Source: Anarhynchus alexandrinus (Eukaryota > Chordata > Aves > Charadriiformes > Charadriidae). From it: a stretch of DNA of 64,000 nucleotides. The notes beneath the pieces were generated by a model. The model saw only the letters and a list, made by a program, of their open reading frames with translations. It was not told where the DNA came from and ran no database searches. The stretch spans positions 145,775 to 209,774 of the forward strand of contig VUYV01000212.1 of assembly GCA_008711295.1 (NCBI GenBank), given 5' to 3'. Positions 51,480 to 64,000 of the stretch are shown in pieces; the stretch's first letter is position 1; each line of letters starts with the position of its first letter. The translations under genes and the position numbers were made by a program.

Positions 51480-54030
51480 TTGAGACATTCTATTGAAACT
51501 TATTTGTATGGGATTCTTATCTGTGTACCTTATGTGACTAATGATGATTGTTTATGGAGAGGTGCCTGTCCAATTATTTTTGAAGGAACACAAGAATGCA
51601 GAATGACTGGAAGCATCAGGTTTTTGCCAGAGAATGCCTCAGGTAAGAGGAGAATGGCTAGAGGCTATAAGGAATCACAAGAGACAAGTCAGAGTCGTAA
51701 ATTGGGAAACTGACATATCTCATCTAATATACTTGCTAACTAGGCCTTTAAAAACCTTGACATTTAACTAAGTTTGTGGAAAAGTTATAGATTTTGTCCT
51801 TTTCTATTGGCTATAACTCATTAATATGATGAACTGAGGTGTTTATAATCATTACCAGCATTAGCAGACTAGCATATGGGATCATTTAGAGATCCAGTTA
51901 AGCACCTAACAACTGCTCAGTTGTTTATGTAGGTTGTGCCTTTTTCAAAGTCAAGTCAGTCAAAAATGATATTGCAAGTTATTTACCCTTTTGGTACTTC
52001 AGTGTGTGAAACAGGATGAAAGAATGCTGGTATTCAGCTGAGGCATTTAAATAATGCTTTGGAAGTCCTGGCCTGCTTAGAACACACTGCAATCTTTACT
52101 GTAAAACGGAAATTTCTGATGGTTTCAAGAAAAAAAAAAGGTAGCATAAAAACAAACTTTGCAGTGAATGCTGCCTACTAACTCAAATTGATTTAAATAC
52201 ATTAGGGACTTAACTTTTTTCGGTGAAAATAAACTTTGTCTTTATCCATTAATGTTTCAAGGATATGCATACTGTGTAATTAAATACATACCCTGCCCCG
52301 ATTCTGATCCTGTATTTACAGATTTGTATATGGGTGAAAAAATTAATTTCTGTGTGAAAAATAAACCAACAAAAAACCAAGCCATAGAATTCTGTGAAAT
52401 AAAAACAAAAGGAACTCGTTGCAGTATGAAAAGTGGAGATGATCACAAAAAAAAGCAGGAGGAGGCACTATAGCACAATAGCTAGAAAACAGCATGTTTT
52501 AATTTCTGAATAGCTTTCCTGTCTGAAGAATTAATTTGAAACAATATACTTTGCAAGCAAGCATTTTCATGCTTAGCAATTGCTATAATTATTCCAAAAA
52601 GCAGGGAAAATGTGAAGGGAGCTAGTCAACGGGGGTGGGGGGAAGCTATTAGGGATTGTTTTCCCAGGGCAGGAAACTGCAATTCAGTAGGAAATGGCAT
52701 TTTGACAAGCACTTTGTATTTCCAACCAAAATGGAATCTTGCTCATTTAGTGCAACTGGAAAACAGTTAATTGAGGCAAAACCCCCACCTTAATCTTACA
52801 CGTGAGAAACTGTATTGACTTTTATAGGATTTGAGTTAACTCTTCCAGCACTAAGAATTTTTTACTTTTGCCTAATGTACTTTGAAACATGAATAAATTA
52901 TACTGTAACATATGACAGTAGGAGAGAAAATGACTACTACTGTTCAGGTTGTGTGACGTTTTCCATGCTACCCCCCATTTTCAGCAGCTCATAACTTTTT
53001 CAAAACTTCTGGCTGCCGAGTGAAATTTTCATAGTTTAGGTCTCTGTTGGATGAAAATTATTTTTTTCAAGTTTGAGGGACTTGTTCCATTATTTGTGGA
53101 TACGCATTAATGAAAACATATAGCCCATCAGGCAAACATTCTTGTTTCTTCTGCACTATCCTGTCGTCCAAATGGAGAGTGAAAAAGGGATCATTTTATA
53201 TGAATTTGTGGACTGCGGATGAGTAATTGCATCTCTGCATTTAAGTAGTCTAGTTGGTTTTGAAAATAATTAAAATCTTAGAGGAATTTCCATTTTTGTC
53301 CAGTGTGCTGCTGAATTCCCTAAGCTATTTGTCCTCAGCACATTTTTCACATGATAATCACACAAACTTAAGTGTTCTTTAACTGGTCACTTCTGATCAA
53401 CTATTACTTGGCAGTATTTTGACTGGTCTAAGATTGCTGAAGACTGAATTTTGGATTATACTCAAGTAAGACTTCAGATGTAGTGAAATGAAATCGCAAT
53501 ATTTCAGTAGGTATAGGGTCCTTAAAATGCTGCATTCCATCATGAATGTAATCTTTCAGAGGAACATGTTCAGAGGGCATGTTAATTTTCTTCCAATTAC
53601 ACTGGAAGGTATTATCCAGTTAGCAACCTTGAAAAGATATTTATGCTTGCAAAAAAAAAAAATAATCTGACTGTTCTAACTGTTTGCCCCACCGTCTTCA
53701 GCTGAGGAATTCAGTTCCACAGGTGTTCTGGTCGGAACTTTCACAGAGATTGCAGACTCCTAAATATTAGTTTTTACACCAGAAACTTGGCTACAGATTA
53801 TTCCCAGCCAGTGAAGAAATAGTAAGCACGTGATCTCATTCAATGTCCACAGGAAAACAGTAAAATATTTTAACAAACTGCCTGCAGGTAATCTGGAGGA
53901 CAAGAGTGATTGTAAAAATTATTTGGCATAGAAATGCTTTAGGTAAGAAAGGAAGTCATTCCAATCTCAGGGGGCTGCCAATTAGGCAAGCAGTCAAGGC
54001 AAAAGACAGGGAAAACACACATGAACATAT
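51480..54030. other. Intergenic sequence
   Basis: I see no gene or known repeat. A G-rich patch lies at 52631-52642. Open frames of 60-77 codons are not recognisable proteins. Confidence 0.45.
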
Positions 54031-54208
54031 ATAACCCCCATTTTCAAAACGGGAAAAAAGGAAGACGCAGGGAACTGCAGGTTGGTCAGTCTCACCTCTG
54101 TGCCAGGCAAGATCATGGAAGTGTCCCTGTCCGTGGCAGGGTGATTGGAAATAGATGATCTTTAAGATCCCTTCCAACCTAAACCGTTGTATGATTCTGT
54201 GATTCTAT
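54031..54208 (+). mobile_element. CR1 copy with large internal deletion
   Basis: The left part (54031 to about 54118) is the RT-domain segment ITPIF-KGKKED followed by SLTSVPGKIME in broken form. It then switches directly, near 54118-54121, to the CR1 3' UTR (GTGTCCCTGTCCGTGGCAGG, then GATGATCTTTAAG and CCTTCCAACC) and ends in the terminal octamer-like ATGATTCTGTGATTCTATA. Roughly 1.2 kb or more of ORF2 and UTR is missing compared with a full copy (estimated from the copy at 27.9 kb, where the corresponding points are near 29350 and the 3' end). Confidence 0.92.
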
Positions 54209-57200
54209 ACATAAGTGTTTGCGTGTGCTACTGTCCCTTTTAAAGTTCCCTTACCTTTTTTGTGAACAGAACATGAGAGGTGTGTGAAGACAACTGTGAA
54301 CCCTTCAGGCAATATGTTCCCCAATCTACAGATACTGTGTTTAAAGAACAAGAATTTTACTATGAAGAGCAATGTATAGCAGTAAATACACAATATATAG
54401 GCTCCTTATTTCTGTTGTACTGGTCTCTGTCACTGAATACTCTGAAAAGACCTTGGCCGATCGCAGAACTTGTTCCAACTTTCTTTTGTCACAGAATGTA
54501 TTTCCTATTACTAGTAACTCAACTAGTAACTCAACATGGGGAACTTCTAGTTCATGTTCAGTATAATTCTTCCATCTTCGCCTAGATCGTGTGGGCAAGA
54601 AAAGAAAGGAAATTACAGGTACCCCAGACATACTTTGCTGTGCTGTTTCCATCATTATAATAACGTATCATCATTCTTCATAGACCTCACCTAATTCTTA
54701 AGTAGATCTTCTCCAGACATCATTCTCATTCACTAGCTTGAAATTTATCTTATTATTCTATTTTGGTGTAATTCAGTTAGTGTTTTATTTATCCTTCCTA
54801 GTAAGTTTTTCCGGTGCCACTTTGATATAAATCTGCAGTCATTATAAAGTGTTGTTAGCGTTGTCTTTTGATAGATGTTCAGAATAAAAAATCTCTCTGA
54901 AAACAAAAGGTCCAAGCATTATCACTCTACCTGCCACGATCTTCCGTTTCTCATCAGTAAAATAATTTTCTTTGTCAGCAGAGACATGACTGTCATAATC
55001 AGCCCCTCCCTGAGAATGTTTAGGTCATGCAGATACCACCAGTCTTCTTGGAGGGGCTCTAACAGACAACCTATGGCAAATCAGACTGTGATGGGCTGCT
55101 CCTTCTTGTTCTTTTAGCTTTCTGCTCTTGATTTAATACTTCAGCAAATGGGTAGCAGAACAGAACATTTTGGTGGGCACCAGTTCACAGGTCAACATCT
55201 TAGCATAAACATTTTCACATCAGCCTTTTAGGATAATACGCTAATCTGGGAAACCGGGCAGCTGAGAAACAGACACAGAACCTGATCTGCTGCCCCAGCA
55301 AGGCGCACAACTGAGCAGAGGGATGTAATCCTGCAAATTGCACCAGAGCTTTTAGGACAAGTGACACACGCTTGGGTATTCTTTGTTCCAAGTGCAGCAA
55401 GGCTGCTTTATCCTAGAAAATTAGTGACACTTCTGTGATATTCAGCTCTGGAGATGGGGCCATTAATTTAAATAAAATTACTAAATAAGCATGTGTAAAG
55501 GAAACATAGACTACAATCATGAGAAATAAACCCTTCTGAAGAGACAACCTGGAAGGGAGGACATCTTTCCTCCAGAATGAAAAAAAGGATGATGCTTTCT
55601 TTCCTCCTTAACATAATTAAGCATCTTAACAGATGATGCTTAATTGATAAATTTGGACAAGAGATTGGGAAAGTTTTCTCTTTTAAAATTCTGAATGTAA
55701 TCTCCCTTTCTGCATTTACAAAGCAAATGTATAAGCAGAAAAGAGGAAAAACCAGTTCCTGTCAATTTTTCTCATGTTGATTAATTCTGTAAAATACATC
55801 TCCATAAATGAGAATAGATTGTTACATCTTTCCCTGGGAAGTCATGTGAACTACAGTATGCCAAGTTTTTATAATGGGTCTAAACTTGCGTAACTGTAAT
55901 GCTGAAAAAGAAAACCTCAGTCCCCAACTTGACCAGAATTCTAGCTCCAGCCGAGAGCTTCATTAAGTAAATAATATATCTTATTTCAGTATTATTTTAT
56001 AGCTCTTATATCCTGCTTTCTATTGGTTAATTGATAGAAATAAGTGAGTAGAAGTTAATTATTTGGAGTAATAGCAACAGTAAATTAACAAAGAGATATG
56101 AAATGTTTTTGCTTCAGTATGAGGTAGTCTGTTATTGTGAAGGTCAGTGAAGTTAGCGAAGAAAGTTAATACAAGATGCATACAGTATATTAGGTAAATT
56201 TGTAAGAGCATTTTTGGAAAGGTGTATGTATAAGTCTTCCAGTAGAAAGTATTGTTAATAAAACAGCAGCTCAGTACATTCAAACCCTACGAGTGTCTAA
56301 GTGCTCTAAACGCATTTGGCTGCCCATGTTGTTTTCAGATTGGCTGTTCTGTTCAGCATGCAGGCTTAGCACGGTGCCTGCAACAGCTGCTGACTTCAGT
56401 GAGCCCTTTAATCCTACACATGAGTATATCTCTTTCTGCTTTACAATTCCAAAATTTATTTAATCAGATCTGAGACATGTGCATCTCTGGACATGAATGG
56501 AATAATTATAGAGAAGGGACTGGAAAAGTACATGGAACGTTTGTATTTTTAGCAAAACAACACTTGTGGATACACTTTATAACTAGTACTTGCACTTACG
56601 TTTTCTTGTCTTACTAAGGTGTATGAGAAGAGAACAACAGAGCGTAACCTGTTCTGTCTAAGTCTTCCCTAATTCTGTCATATATGAACACTGAAGAGTG
56701 AGGCATGGAGAATCAGCAGCCATGGCACCCCTTGTGGCATTACGGCTGCCTGTCCAACCTCCACGTATGGGTAGAACTGTGTGTTGATGTTGAGGCATGG
56801 GAGAATGGAGAGACAGGGCTGGAAGCTGGATTAAGCTCTATGCCTCCCATCCCCTTTCCCAACAATGCCTCTTTTGTACCACTGTGTCTTTCAGTATTTT
56901 GGGTAGGAAAAGAGGGAGAGTCCTGTGGAGCCTCAGAACTGTGAATCTGGTGCAGGGAGAAGTGTATGAAGGCACAGATGGGAGGTTCAAGATGGGACTA
57001 GAGCTGAGATGGAAGGTGAGAAGTGAAGGCATTGAGGAAGAGAAGACAAAGCCTTTGGATCTGCTAACAAAAAAGAAAGGAAAAAAAGTAACCTCTTTTG
57101 TCATAAAGAGTCATAACCAGGCAGGAAGCAATGGATAACCTAATATATCTTTCCACGTAGCAAATTTCTGTGATCTGAGGTTCCAGGTAGTTTGTTTTGA

Positions 57201-57384
57201 TGCATGATACATCTGTTAGTTATTATTGTATGGCTTGATCTTGACCCACTTGAGTCAATGAGTGCTTTTGCTAACTTTTGTTCTATATATCCAAAACATA
57301 AACCAGTATTTCTGTTAAGCAGCTAATCCAATACATTTTAAAAAAATGTGCCACTTGAGTTTCTCATATATACAGTCCTTGCCT
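54209..57384. other. Intergenic sequence
   Basis: No gene is recognised. A 12-base tandem duplication (CTAGTAACTCAA twice) lies at 54511-54534. The 80-113-codon open frames here (for example 56797-57138) lack homology I know and any splice or start context. Confidence 0.45.
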
Positions 57385-57548
57385 AAGGGGAATCAACGTG
57401 CCCCAGTGGCAATAACATCAAGTTTGGTTCCATTCCTAACCCTGGTGGACTCTGTCACTAGCTTGCAGGACAAGCTTATTGTAATCACATAACATTCAGC
57501 GTCTTAGTTTCCGCATTGTAGCACTTGGATAATAACTTTCATTTTATT
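57385..57548 (+). repeat. MIR-type ancient SINE
   Basis: The order TTGGTTCCATTCC, CTGTCACTAGCTTGC, GTCTTAGTTTCCGCATTG and GGATAATAACTTTC matches the MIR layout: GGTTCGAATCC, TGCCACTTACTAGCTGTG, CCTCAGTTTCCTCATCTG and GGATAATAATA. This is the best MIR match in the window. Edges are approximate. Confidence 0.75.
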
Positions 57549-57586
57549 TGTAAATATATAAGTACACTTTAGAGAAGGAGATGTAG

Positions 57587-58044
57587 CGTGTCCAGAGAAG
57601 GGGAACAAAGCTGGTGAGGGGTCTAGAGCACGTCTTATGAGGAGCAGCTGAGGTAACTGGGGTTGTTTAGTCTGGAGAAAAGGAGGCTGAGGGAACACCT
57701 TATCACTCTCTACACCTACCTGATAGGAGGCTGTAGCAAGGTGGTGGTTGGTCTCTTCTCCCAAGTAACAAGTGACAGGACAAGAGGAAATGGCCTCAAG
57801 TTACGCCAGGGGAAGTTTAGGATGGATATCAGGAAAAATTTCTTCACCGAAAGGGTTATCAAACACTGGAACAGGCTGCCCAGGGAAGTGGTTGGGTCAC
57901 CATCCCTGGAGGTATTTAAAAGATGGGTAGACGTGGTGCTTAGGGACATGGTTTAGTGGTGGTTTTGCCAGTTAGGTTAATGTTTGGACGCGATGATCTT
58001 ACAGGTCCCTTCCAACCTAGNGTTGGACTCGATTCTATGATTCT
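57587..58044 (+). mobile_element. CR1 LINE 3' end (C-terminal ORF2 plus complete 3' UTR)
   Basis: The segment encodes, in plus orientation, the C-terminal ORF2 region: [20 protein letters not shown], then [38 protein letters not shown] and a short tail. The 3' UTR follows (TTTGGACGCGATGATCTTACAGGTCCCTTCCAACCTAG, shown in part) with a terminal GATTCTATGATTCTCTG. The C-terminal frame is intact over about 97 codons. The UTR differs from that of the copies at 30.6 and 54.2 kb (GACGTGGTGCTTAGGGACA), so it belongs to a different CR1 subfamily. It is strongly 5'-truncated. One undetermined base is at 58021. Confidence 0.95.
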
Positions 58045-59427
58045 CTGTTATTATTTTTAATTGAATCAATTATGCCTGAATCCCAAGGTATTTACTAAGT
58101 CTAGGCAACACCTTTCCCTGGATGAATGAGGCTGCCAGGCTAGACAGAACACATAAATCCACATGAATGGAACCATTAATTCAATCTACTTATTTTTGTC
58201 TTTTTTCTTCCTGCTTCTATAATGGTACACCCGGTACTGTTGTGCTTGAGAAATCTAGGCTTGGCCATTTAAAGCAACTACGTAGAACACCATTGTTTAT
58301 AAATAATACACAAGCATCTTTGCAGTATCCAAGACAAAAACCATCCAACTCCCCTTATTCTGTTCCAGTCAGTTCCTTATCTCAGTGCATTCTTGGCACA
58401 TGTGCAAGTAATCCGTCTTGTTTACAAGAGGGTACATCATCTGATTTTATTGGTGAAAACAGTTTTAATAGCCTTTCTTTCTGAAAATAACTCTGAAACT
58501 CTGACATCTCCATTAGATTCGTGTCCATTTTACTGAACTGATGTTCTTCCAACAGCCTGTTATGTTTTCCCTCCTTTTGTTCATTTATTGCTAATAAGGC
58601 AGCCCCAGGAGTCACTTTAGCTGTGTCCCAAGTTATCTTTAGTTGCATCAACAGTATTATTTAGATCAGAGTAATACTTAGTTACTTGTGCAATTTTATT
58701 TTTACCAACACTTAAGTGATTCTTCTAAAGGCAATCGCTGTATCTTCAAAACTTTCTGTCAGTGTTTCTGTCTGCGGTCTTTGAGATACAATTGCTGATA
58801 CTCAGTATACCTGGATGTAGGAGGTAGCATTTATTTTCACTATTGATTAAGAGTAAATGATTCCTCAGAAAAGAACTACAAGGAACAAACATCACTTTTT
58901 TTCCCTAGCAGGGGTTGCTTGCAGCAGTATCAGTGAAAGGGTACCATTTGCTATCTTTAAAAATTGCTTACCCATTCAAGTTTAATTGGAACAATCTTCT
59001 GGTAATTGAAACCTTCTCTTATTGCTAACCTAATCTGAATTCAGACAGGTTAGCATAAACTGCTCAGACCAATATTTAGTTGATATTAAAAAGCACAGAT
59101 TCATTTTAGGAAAGCAGCTGGCCTCAGTTTTCCTTTAAATGATTATATTTACCATTCACTCTTTATTAACTGTTGTTAAATAAGTCTTATTTGCAGCCTA
59201 GAATCTCCCCTGCCCCCAGTTTACATTTTTCTAAAACTCTCTCAAAAAGACCAAAAAAAAAAATAGACATTCCCACCTCCATACTGTCAAGAAACCATCT
59301 GTTACTTACCCATTTCCCAGGATGATCAACACTAGCAAAGAAGGGAAATGGTTTTTAAAGCACATGCTTTTATCCTGTGAGTAACAGGTTTGTCAGTAAA
59401 TTTTCACCACCATCCATCTGTCGTGAA
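58045..59427. other. Intergenic sequence
   Basis: I see no gene or recognisable repeat. Open frames of about 90-105 codons overlap on both strands (58167-58484 and 58382-58651), which is typical of chance. Confidence 0.45.
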
Positions 59428-59545
59428 AGGCACTGTAATCCCCATTTATCAATGGACAACTGATGTAGAAGAAAACAATTTACTCCATCTCATACTGAAG
59501 GGTTATGATAGAACTAGGGCAGAGCCTGAATTTCCTGATCTTGGT
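59428..59545 (-). repeat. MIR-type ancient SINE remnant, reverse orientation
   Basis: On the plus strand the order AATCCCCATTTATCAATGG, AAACAATTTACTCC and AACTAGGGCAGAGCCTGAATTTCCTGATCT follows the reverse complement of MIR (ATCCCCATTTTACAGATG, GTTAAGTGACTTGCC, GCAGAGCCAGGATTCGAACC). It is diverged; edges are approximate. Confidence 0.62.
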
Positions 59546-62500
59546 AGAAGGTTTTAACAACACATCACACAAAATTGCTAATTGAAAAGATGTAAATTTG
59601 GCAATTGAATTAATAATGCCTCCATCATTATATGAGGAGGAAAAGAACAATTTGTCTTATATTACACTTCTTGTTTTATATGTCATCAAAAGTCTCTCTT
59701 AAATTGCATATGTTTTGGTGTGTCTGATTGTATTGGGGTTGATCTTGGAGAGGACAGGCAATTTCTGGAATACTTAGGGACTGGATTTTCAACTCAACAG
59801 CTTTAAAAATGGCAGGTGCCAGTGTGTCTCTGCTTTACATAGCCCGTTTGCAACTATCACTAAGGGTTTGTAGATCTATTGAAAGGATGGAGCTGGAGAA
59901 GTAGTGTTTGATGGCTGCTAAGCAATTTGTGTTGGATTATTTGTGGGTGAAAAGAGGCTTCTCTTGTCTAATGCTGCTAGTACCCTTCATTGGATTCTGG
60001 AGATTGCGACTAATTAAAATAAGAAACAGGTAGTAATTTTTCAAAACAAGTGATAAGGCTATAAATAAAACATAACCTGACTGCAAAGTCATTATTTTAG
60101 GGAGTTAATGTGTTGCCATATTCATTACAGCGTATGATAATATCTACACCTCTTGTAAATTTATCTTATTAGTTCTTTGGCATGGTTGTCCTCCCAGGCA
60201 AATTTTAAGACTCTCTAAGTACCGTGATTTTGTCCTAAGTCTTCAAATTATAATCCAGGTTTTAATATTGACCATTAAATTGCTGATACATTGCCTATGG
60301 TAAATAAAACCAAACCTACTGGAAAATGAACACCAATTTATTTGTTAAAGGTATCTGGCAGATTAATGGGATATCACTATTATTATCTTAGTGGAGGGCA
60401 GAACATTTAATTCAATATTTTGTCAAGACTTTTGGGCTGAATTCTCTTGCGTCACTATTGACAGGTAGATGAGCACTCTTAACACATCTATGACGAGAAC
60501 CAACCTATCATCTTTTGGTGGTCTAGACTTCATGCTGTGTAATTTTTATATTGTACAAGATGTTCTGATTGTTAGACAGGGTCACTTGGAGTAGACCTTT
60601 TGCCTGCTACTTAGAAAGATGCAAACAGCTCCCACAGAAAGCATTTCTGATGTCTGGGTTTAGATCTTCTGCGTTTTTCTGACTGTTCTTATTGTCAGGC
60701 CTGTTTTTGAGGGTAGTTGAGAAAAGCCACTGATAACAGCTGATTCTTTCATCACGTTGGTCTTTCTATCCTCTGACAAGGTTGACAGTCAGCAACTGAA
60801 TATTCAACGGCTCTAAATCTTGTGAAATGATTAGCCAAAGGCTATTATAATTCATAAACTCCTGAAGATTGAGAAGTGTTCTACCTGATTTGAGTGCCTT
60901 TCCAGATTTAATTCAAGATCCTGTTTGAGTTAGCCTAACTGAAATAGAACAGCCACTTTGCAAATGAAAAAAACACCCTAATATGGGTGTCATTTTTTAA
61001 TGTTTGTATGCCTATACCTACTGAAAGCTTAACTTTGAATATCACAAAGGATCAGAATATATAAACATAACCTTTATAAAAAATGTTAATAAAAACATAG
61101 AAAAAAGTGAACTGTAACTCCTGTATTTCCTAGTGCTTTCTGCTCAATCTAAATACTTTTTTTCCCCATGTCTTTGTAGAGCCAGGAGATGATTAAAAAG
61201 CTGCAGCAAGTTTCTTTTCTTTCCCACTAAAATGGAGCAGTTAGCAACAGGTAACTACAGTCAAATGACTGTCGTTTTCCTTAGCATGAACTTTACAGAT
61301 GAAAAGACAGACAATAAGTAACTTTAGAAAGCCACATGTAATACTGTACAGCTTTGGTACTTTAACTGTTTCCTTTTCCTATCTGACTTATGAGGTATTT
61401 AAAAGATTTTACTGGTGTTCATTGCCACAAGACTAAGCACACTGAAAATTTCTATGCAGAATCAACACTCAATGTTTCGTTGTTACACAGCAACAGAGTC
61501 AAGTTAACACTTCTGGCTTCTGCATCCAAAAGCCATAATACCAAACAAGTGTAAATTAGGGTCTTCAGAGCATATTTTTGTCTCCCTTGCACTGGAGTAA
61601 AGCAAGCACTTCCATGAATTATTGTGTGAGAATTCTCCTGTGTTTTCTTCATTCATGTGGGGTAATTTGGGGAAAGCAAGGGAAGGCAACTGGAACGTCA
61701 GTTGAGCTAATCTGCAGTCGTGCTATTGAATTAACAACTGGTGTGTTCACTGAAATTCTGGCAAACATCGTTCTGATGGCTATTTGGAGTGAGAAGGTCC
61801 TTGGACTGCCTTCCCCCTCCCACCCCCAAAGAAATGTATGTCAGAAACTTATGTTGGGACAATATTTAAGAAATGGAGTGAAACTTTTTAATGAAAGCAC
61901 ACAAAATGGACTTAAGATTTGAAGATCATTCTGCCTAGGCTATTTGTCACCCTCACATCAATTTTCATCTGATGAAAACTTGGGGAAGGCAAAGAGATAC
62001 AACTCAGCACAGTGAGAGCTCTGATAGTCCTGTAGTCGTTCAGTGCAATGCCCCATGAGGCTGTTGTGACCTGAGATCAGAAGTGTCATTTAAAATCATC
62101 AGGCACAGGTATGTGAGTGTCACTAGGCCAGATCCATTTCAGGAATCATTTTACTGCAGTCAGTGAACAGGCAAAGAAGGTGAATGTTGATAATTAATTG
62201 TAGTTTACACTTCAAGGCAATTAACACCTTTTCATGTGAATGAGCAACATTTTTAATGTGAAGAGGTTACTGTGTAGTCCCATTTTTATTTCATACTTAT
62301 TGCCATATGCTGTATATTTTGTTCTTTTAAATAGTGTTAATATTCTCTTTGAATGCATTATATACAATCACGCATCTCCCTTTTGATTTATAAAATATGC
62401 TTATGAGACTAAAAGCATGTACGGTATTAAAATACATTAGACTAATAGAGCCACTGTCAATTAAAAGACTCCTCCAAAAACACAGTTTATAGTCTCAACA

Positions 62501-64000
62501 AAGTGTCTTCAAAAAGATGAGCCCTTGAAGCTTCTGGGGGAACAATCTGGGGCTTCTTTAGTCAGCAGGGAGCTGAACTCTGAGCTCTCACTGCTCAGCA
62601 CAATTCATAGCTGCCTAAATAGCTTTATAATTCAAGATTTTCATCTCATCTGAAGCGTCAAAGTAGAATACAAATAGAGAAGTGACCTTTAATCAGTAAC
62701 TCAAACCATAAAACTCATGTGTTTGGAAACAATCTGGAAGCAACTGCAAGCTTCCCTGTGAGCAATCCCACCACAGCAAGCAAGCAGGCACATCCTCTAC
62801 TACACGAAGAGACATCAGATTTAGCTCGGCTTGAATGCATTACAGGGTGGAGATGAATCTCCGAAAGGAAAATTTCTGTTTTTCTTTGCCAAATAAATGT
62901 ATGAAGAAACCACTTTTGGCTCCTGATATTATTATTTGTCCGTCAAAAATAGCCAAAAATCTAGTTTGCACACACTTCCAGCAAAAACATGTCTTTTCCA
63001 TCAGGTATGTTTTACCAGAAGCCATTTCCTCATAACAAAAAGCAAAAACTCTAGCAACCACTAGATTGTTTGTTGTGTCTCTAAAACACACTTAGCAGCA
63101 ATAGCTTCAACATGGGTTTTATTATTATTTAAATAAAAGATTCTTTTTTTTTTTTAAATAAAATGTTTGATGAAGAACAAAGCAAATTTTTTTTAATGAA
63201 AAGATTGAAAAAGATCCCATTCAACTAATGGGACACAAACTACTTCAAAATTATAATAATAAGAGAAAAATTTCTATTCATTTTTCAGACACAGTTCTCA
63301 CAAACCAGATATACACAAAGTATTCCTTTGTAGCTGTTGCCTAAAGATACCCCTGGCTCCAGAAAATCTCTCTATACTGGACCAAAATATGCATGCAGTG
63401 TCTGGTAGCTTTATTATACTTAAAAAGAAAGAAAACTACTGAAGGATATGCAGTGTAGTATGACTAGGAGAAAAGAGATTTTTAGATTTTTCCGCGTTTT
63501 CTCTGTGAGGCTGTGTTGGCGGTGTTCATATTAATTTAATTTTGTGACTATGTTTCTTCAGTAAATATTCAGCCTGCTGTAACAGATGATTTGGGATTGC
63601 GTTGGCAGAAGAAGCTTCAGCTTTCATTTTTACATTCTGCTGTTGGTCATTTCAGGCAGCACTCAAGGAATGTGCATATTAAAAGAAAAGGCACTTCAAG
63701 CACATAGCTGCTCTTGCTTCTCGCTGCTGTATGAGGGACGCCTTCATTTACATCACTGGAATGTAGAACTAGTTTCAGAAGAGTGAGATGAGGCCCATGA
63801 GGCCCGAGTCCTCTCAGGCTCACAGCCGCATCTAGTTATTCATCAATGCCAACGGGCTCTGTGTGCACAGAGAGGACACGCTCCCACTGTACCGACCCGG
63901 GTAAAAGACAGCTAAACAGGAAGACTCATATCCTGCCAGTAAGGCTACAATAAATAAAAAGAGCTGATCTGTAATACACATCTCCATTTGGACATTTCTG
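59546..64000. other. Intergenic sequence to right edge
   Basis: Apart from the possible MIR piece near 61300, I see no gene or mobile element. The last 220 bases (63780-63910) are less AT-rich, contain a 7-base-arm palindrome (CTCTGTG-TG-CACAGAG, 63857-63872), and have no evident exon. Confidence 0.45.
61290..61345 (-). repeat. Possible short MIR remnant, reverse orientation
   Basis: TTTACAGATGAAAAGACAGA followed by AATAAGTAACTTTAG and GCCACATG resembles the reverse MIR core (TTTACAGATGAGGAAACTGA, TTAAGTAACTTGCC, GTCACACA) with a small deletion. The match is short and could be chance. Confidence 0.35.

Noticed and set aside
52252..52473. 73-codon plus-strand frame with a cysteine-containing sequence (CVIKYIPCPDSD)
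   Set aside because: A minus-strand frame overlaps it, there are no splice or promoter signals, and it resembles no known small secreted protein.

Overview
The window looks like nuclear DNA from a bird, or at least a sauropsid. It is AT-rich and mostly non-coding. It carries one long, avian-type CR1 LINE with shorter CR1 pieces that end in the characteristic ATTCTATG-like 3' terminus, and several very old MIR-type SINE remnants. There is no bacterial-style gene packing, no CRISPR array, no rRNA gene and no convincing tRNA.

The only host gene I can support is the 5' part of a spliced gene on the minus strand, which I assign to TTC29 (tetratricopeptide repeat protein 29, an axonemal/sperm-flagellum protein). 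Three exons are joined in phase: 19788-19681 (start codon at 19771), 16325-16229 and 12424-12341. They encode the first 91 residues, including the LIK-KD-ID-YL-N-KGLSK-E-AA block that I recall from the TTC29 N-terminus. No later TTC29 exon is recognisable, so intron 3 appears to run past the left edge. A CpG island (about 18950-19560, containing an 88-base N gap) lies inside intron 1, between the first two coding exons. Its best donor sites face the plus strand.

Layout. 1-12340: TTC29 intron 3, with a small isolated CpG cluster (1116-1345), a MIR remnant (4831-4985), a possible RPL18-like pseudogene fragment (about 8110-8300, minus) and an orphan exon-like segment (9164-9205). 12341-19788: TTC29 exons 3 to 1 and the CpG island. 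19789-64000: intergenic, upstream of TTC29. In human, the DNA upstream of TTC29 is a long gene-poor stretch toward EDNRA, which fits the absence of genes here. This part holds an ancient CR1/L3-like relic (about 20430-21510), a long 5'-truncated CR1 (about 27860-30648), an internally deleted CR1 (54031-54208), a MIR next to a CR1 3' end (57385-57548 and 57587-58044), further MIR-like pieces, and AT-rich stretches that could be conserved regulatory elements.

I did not find a convincing new biological system. The most useful leads are the promoter architecture of the TTC29 5' end, the isolated CpG cluster, the candidate conserved elements in the gene desert, and the structure of the decayed LINEs. 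All homology statements rest on recognition by eye; no alignment or database search was run.
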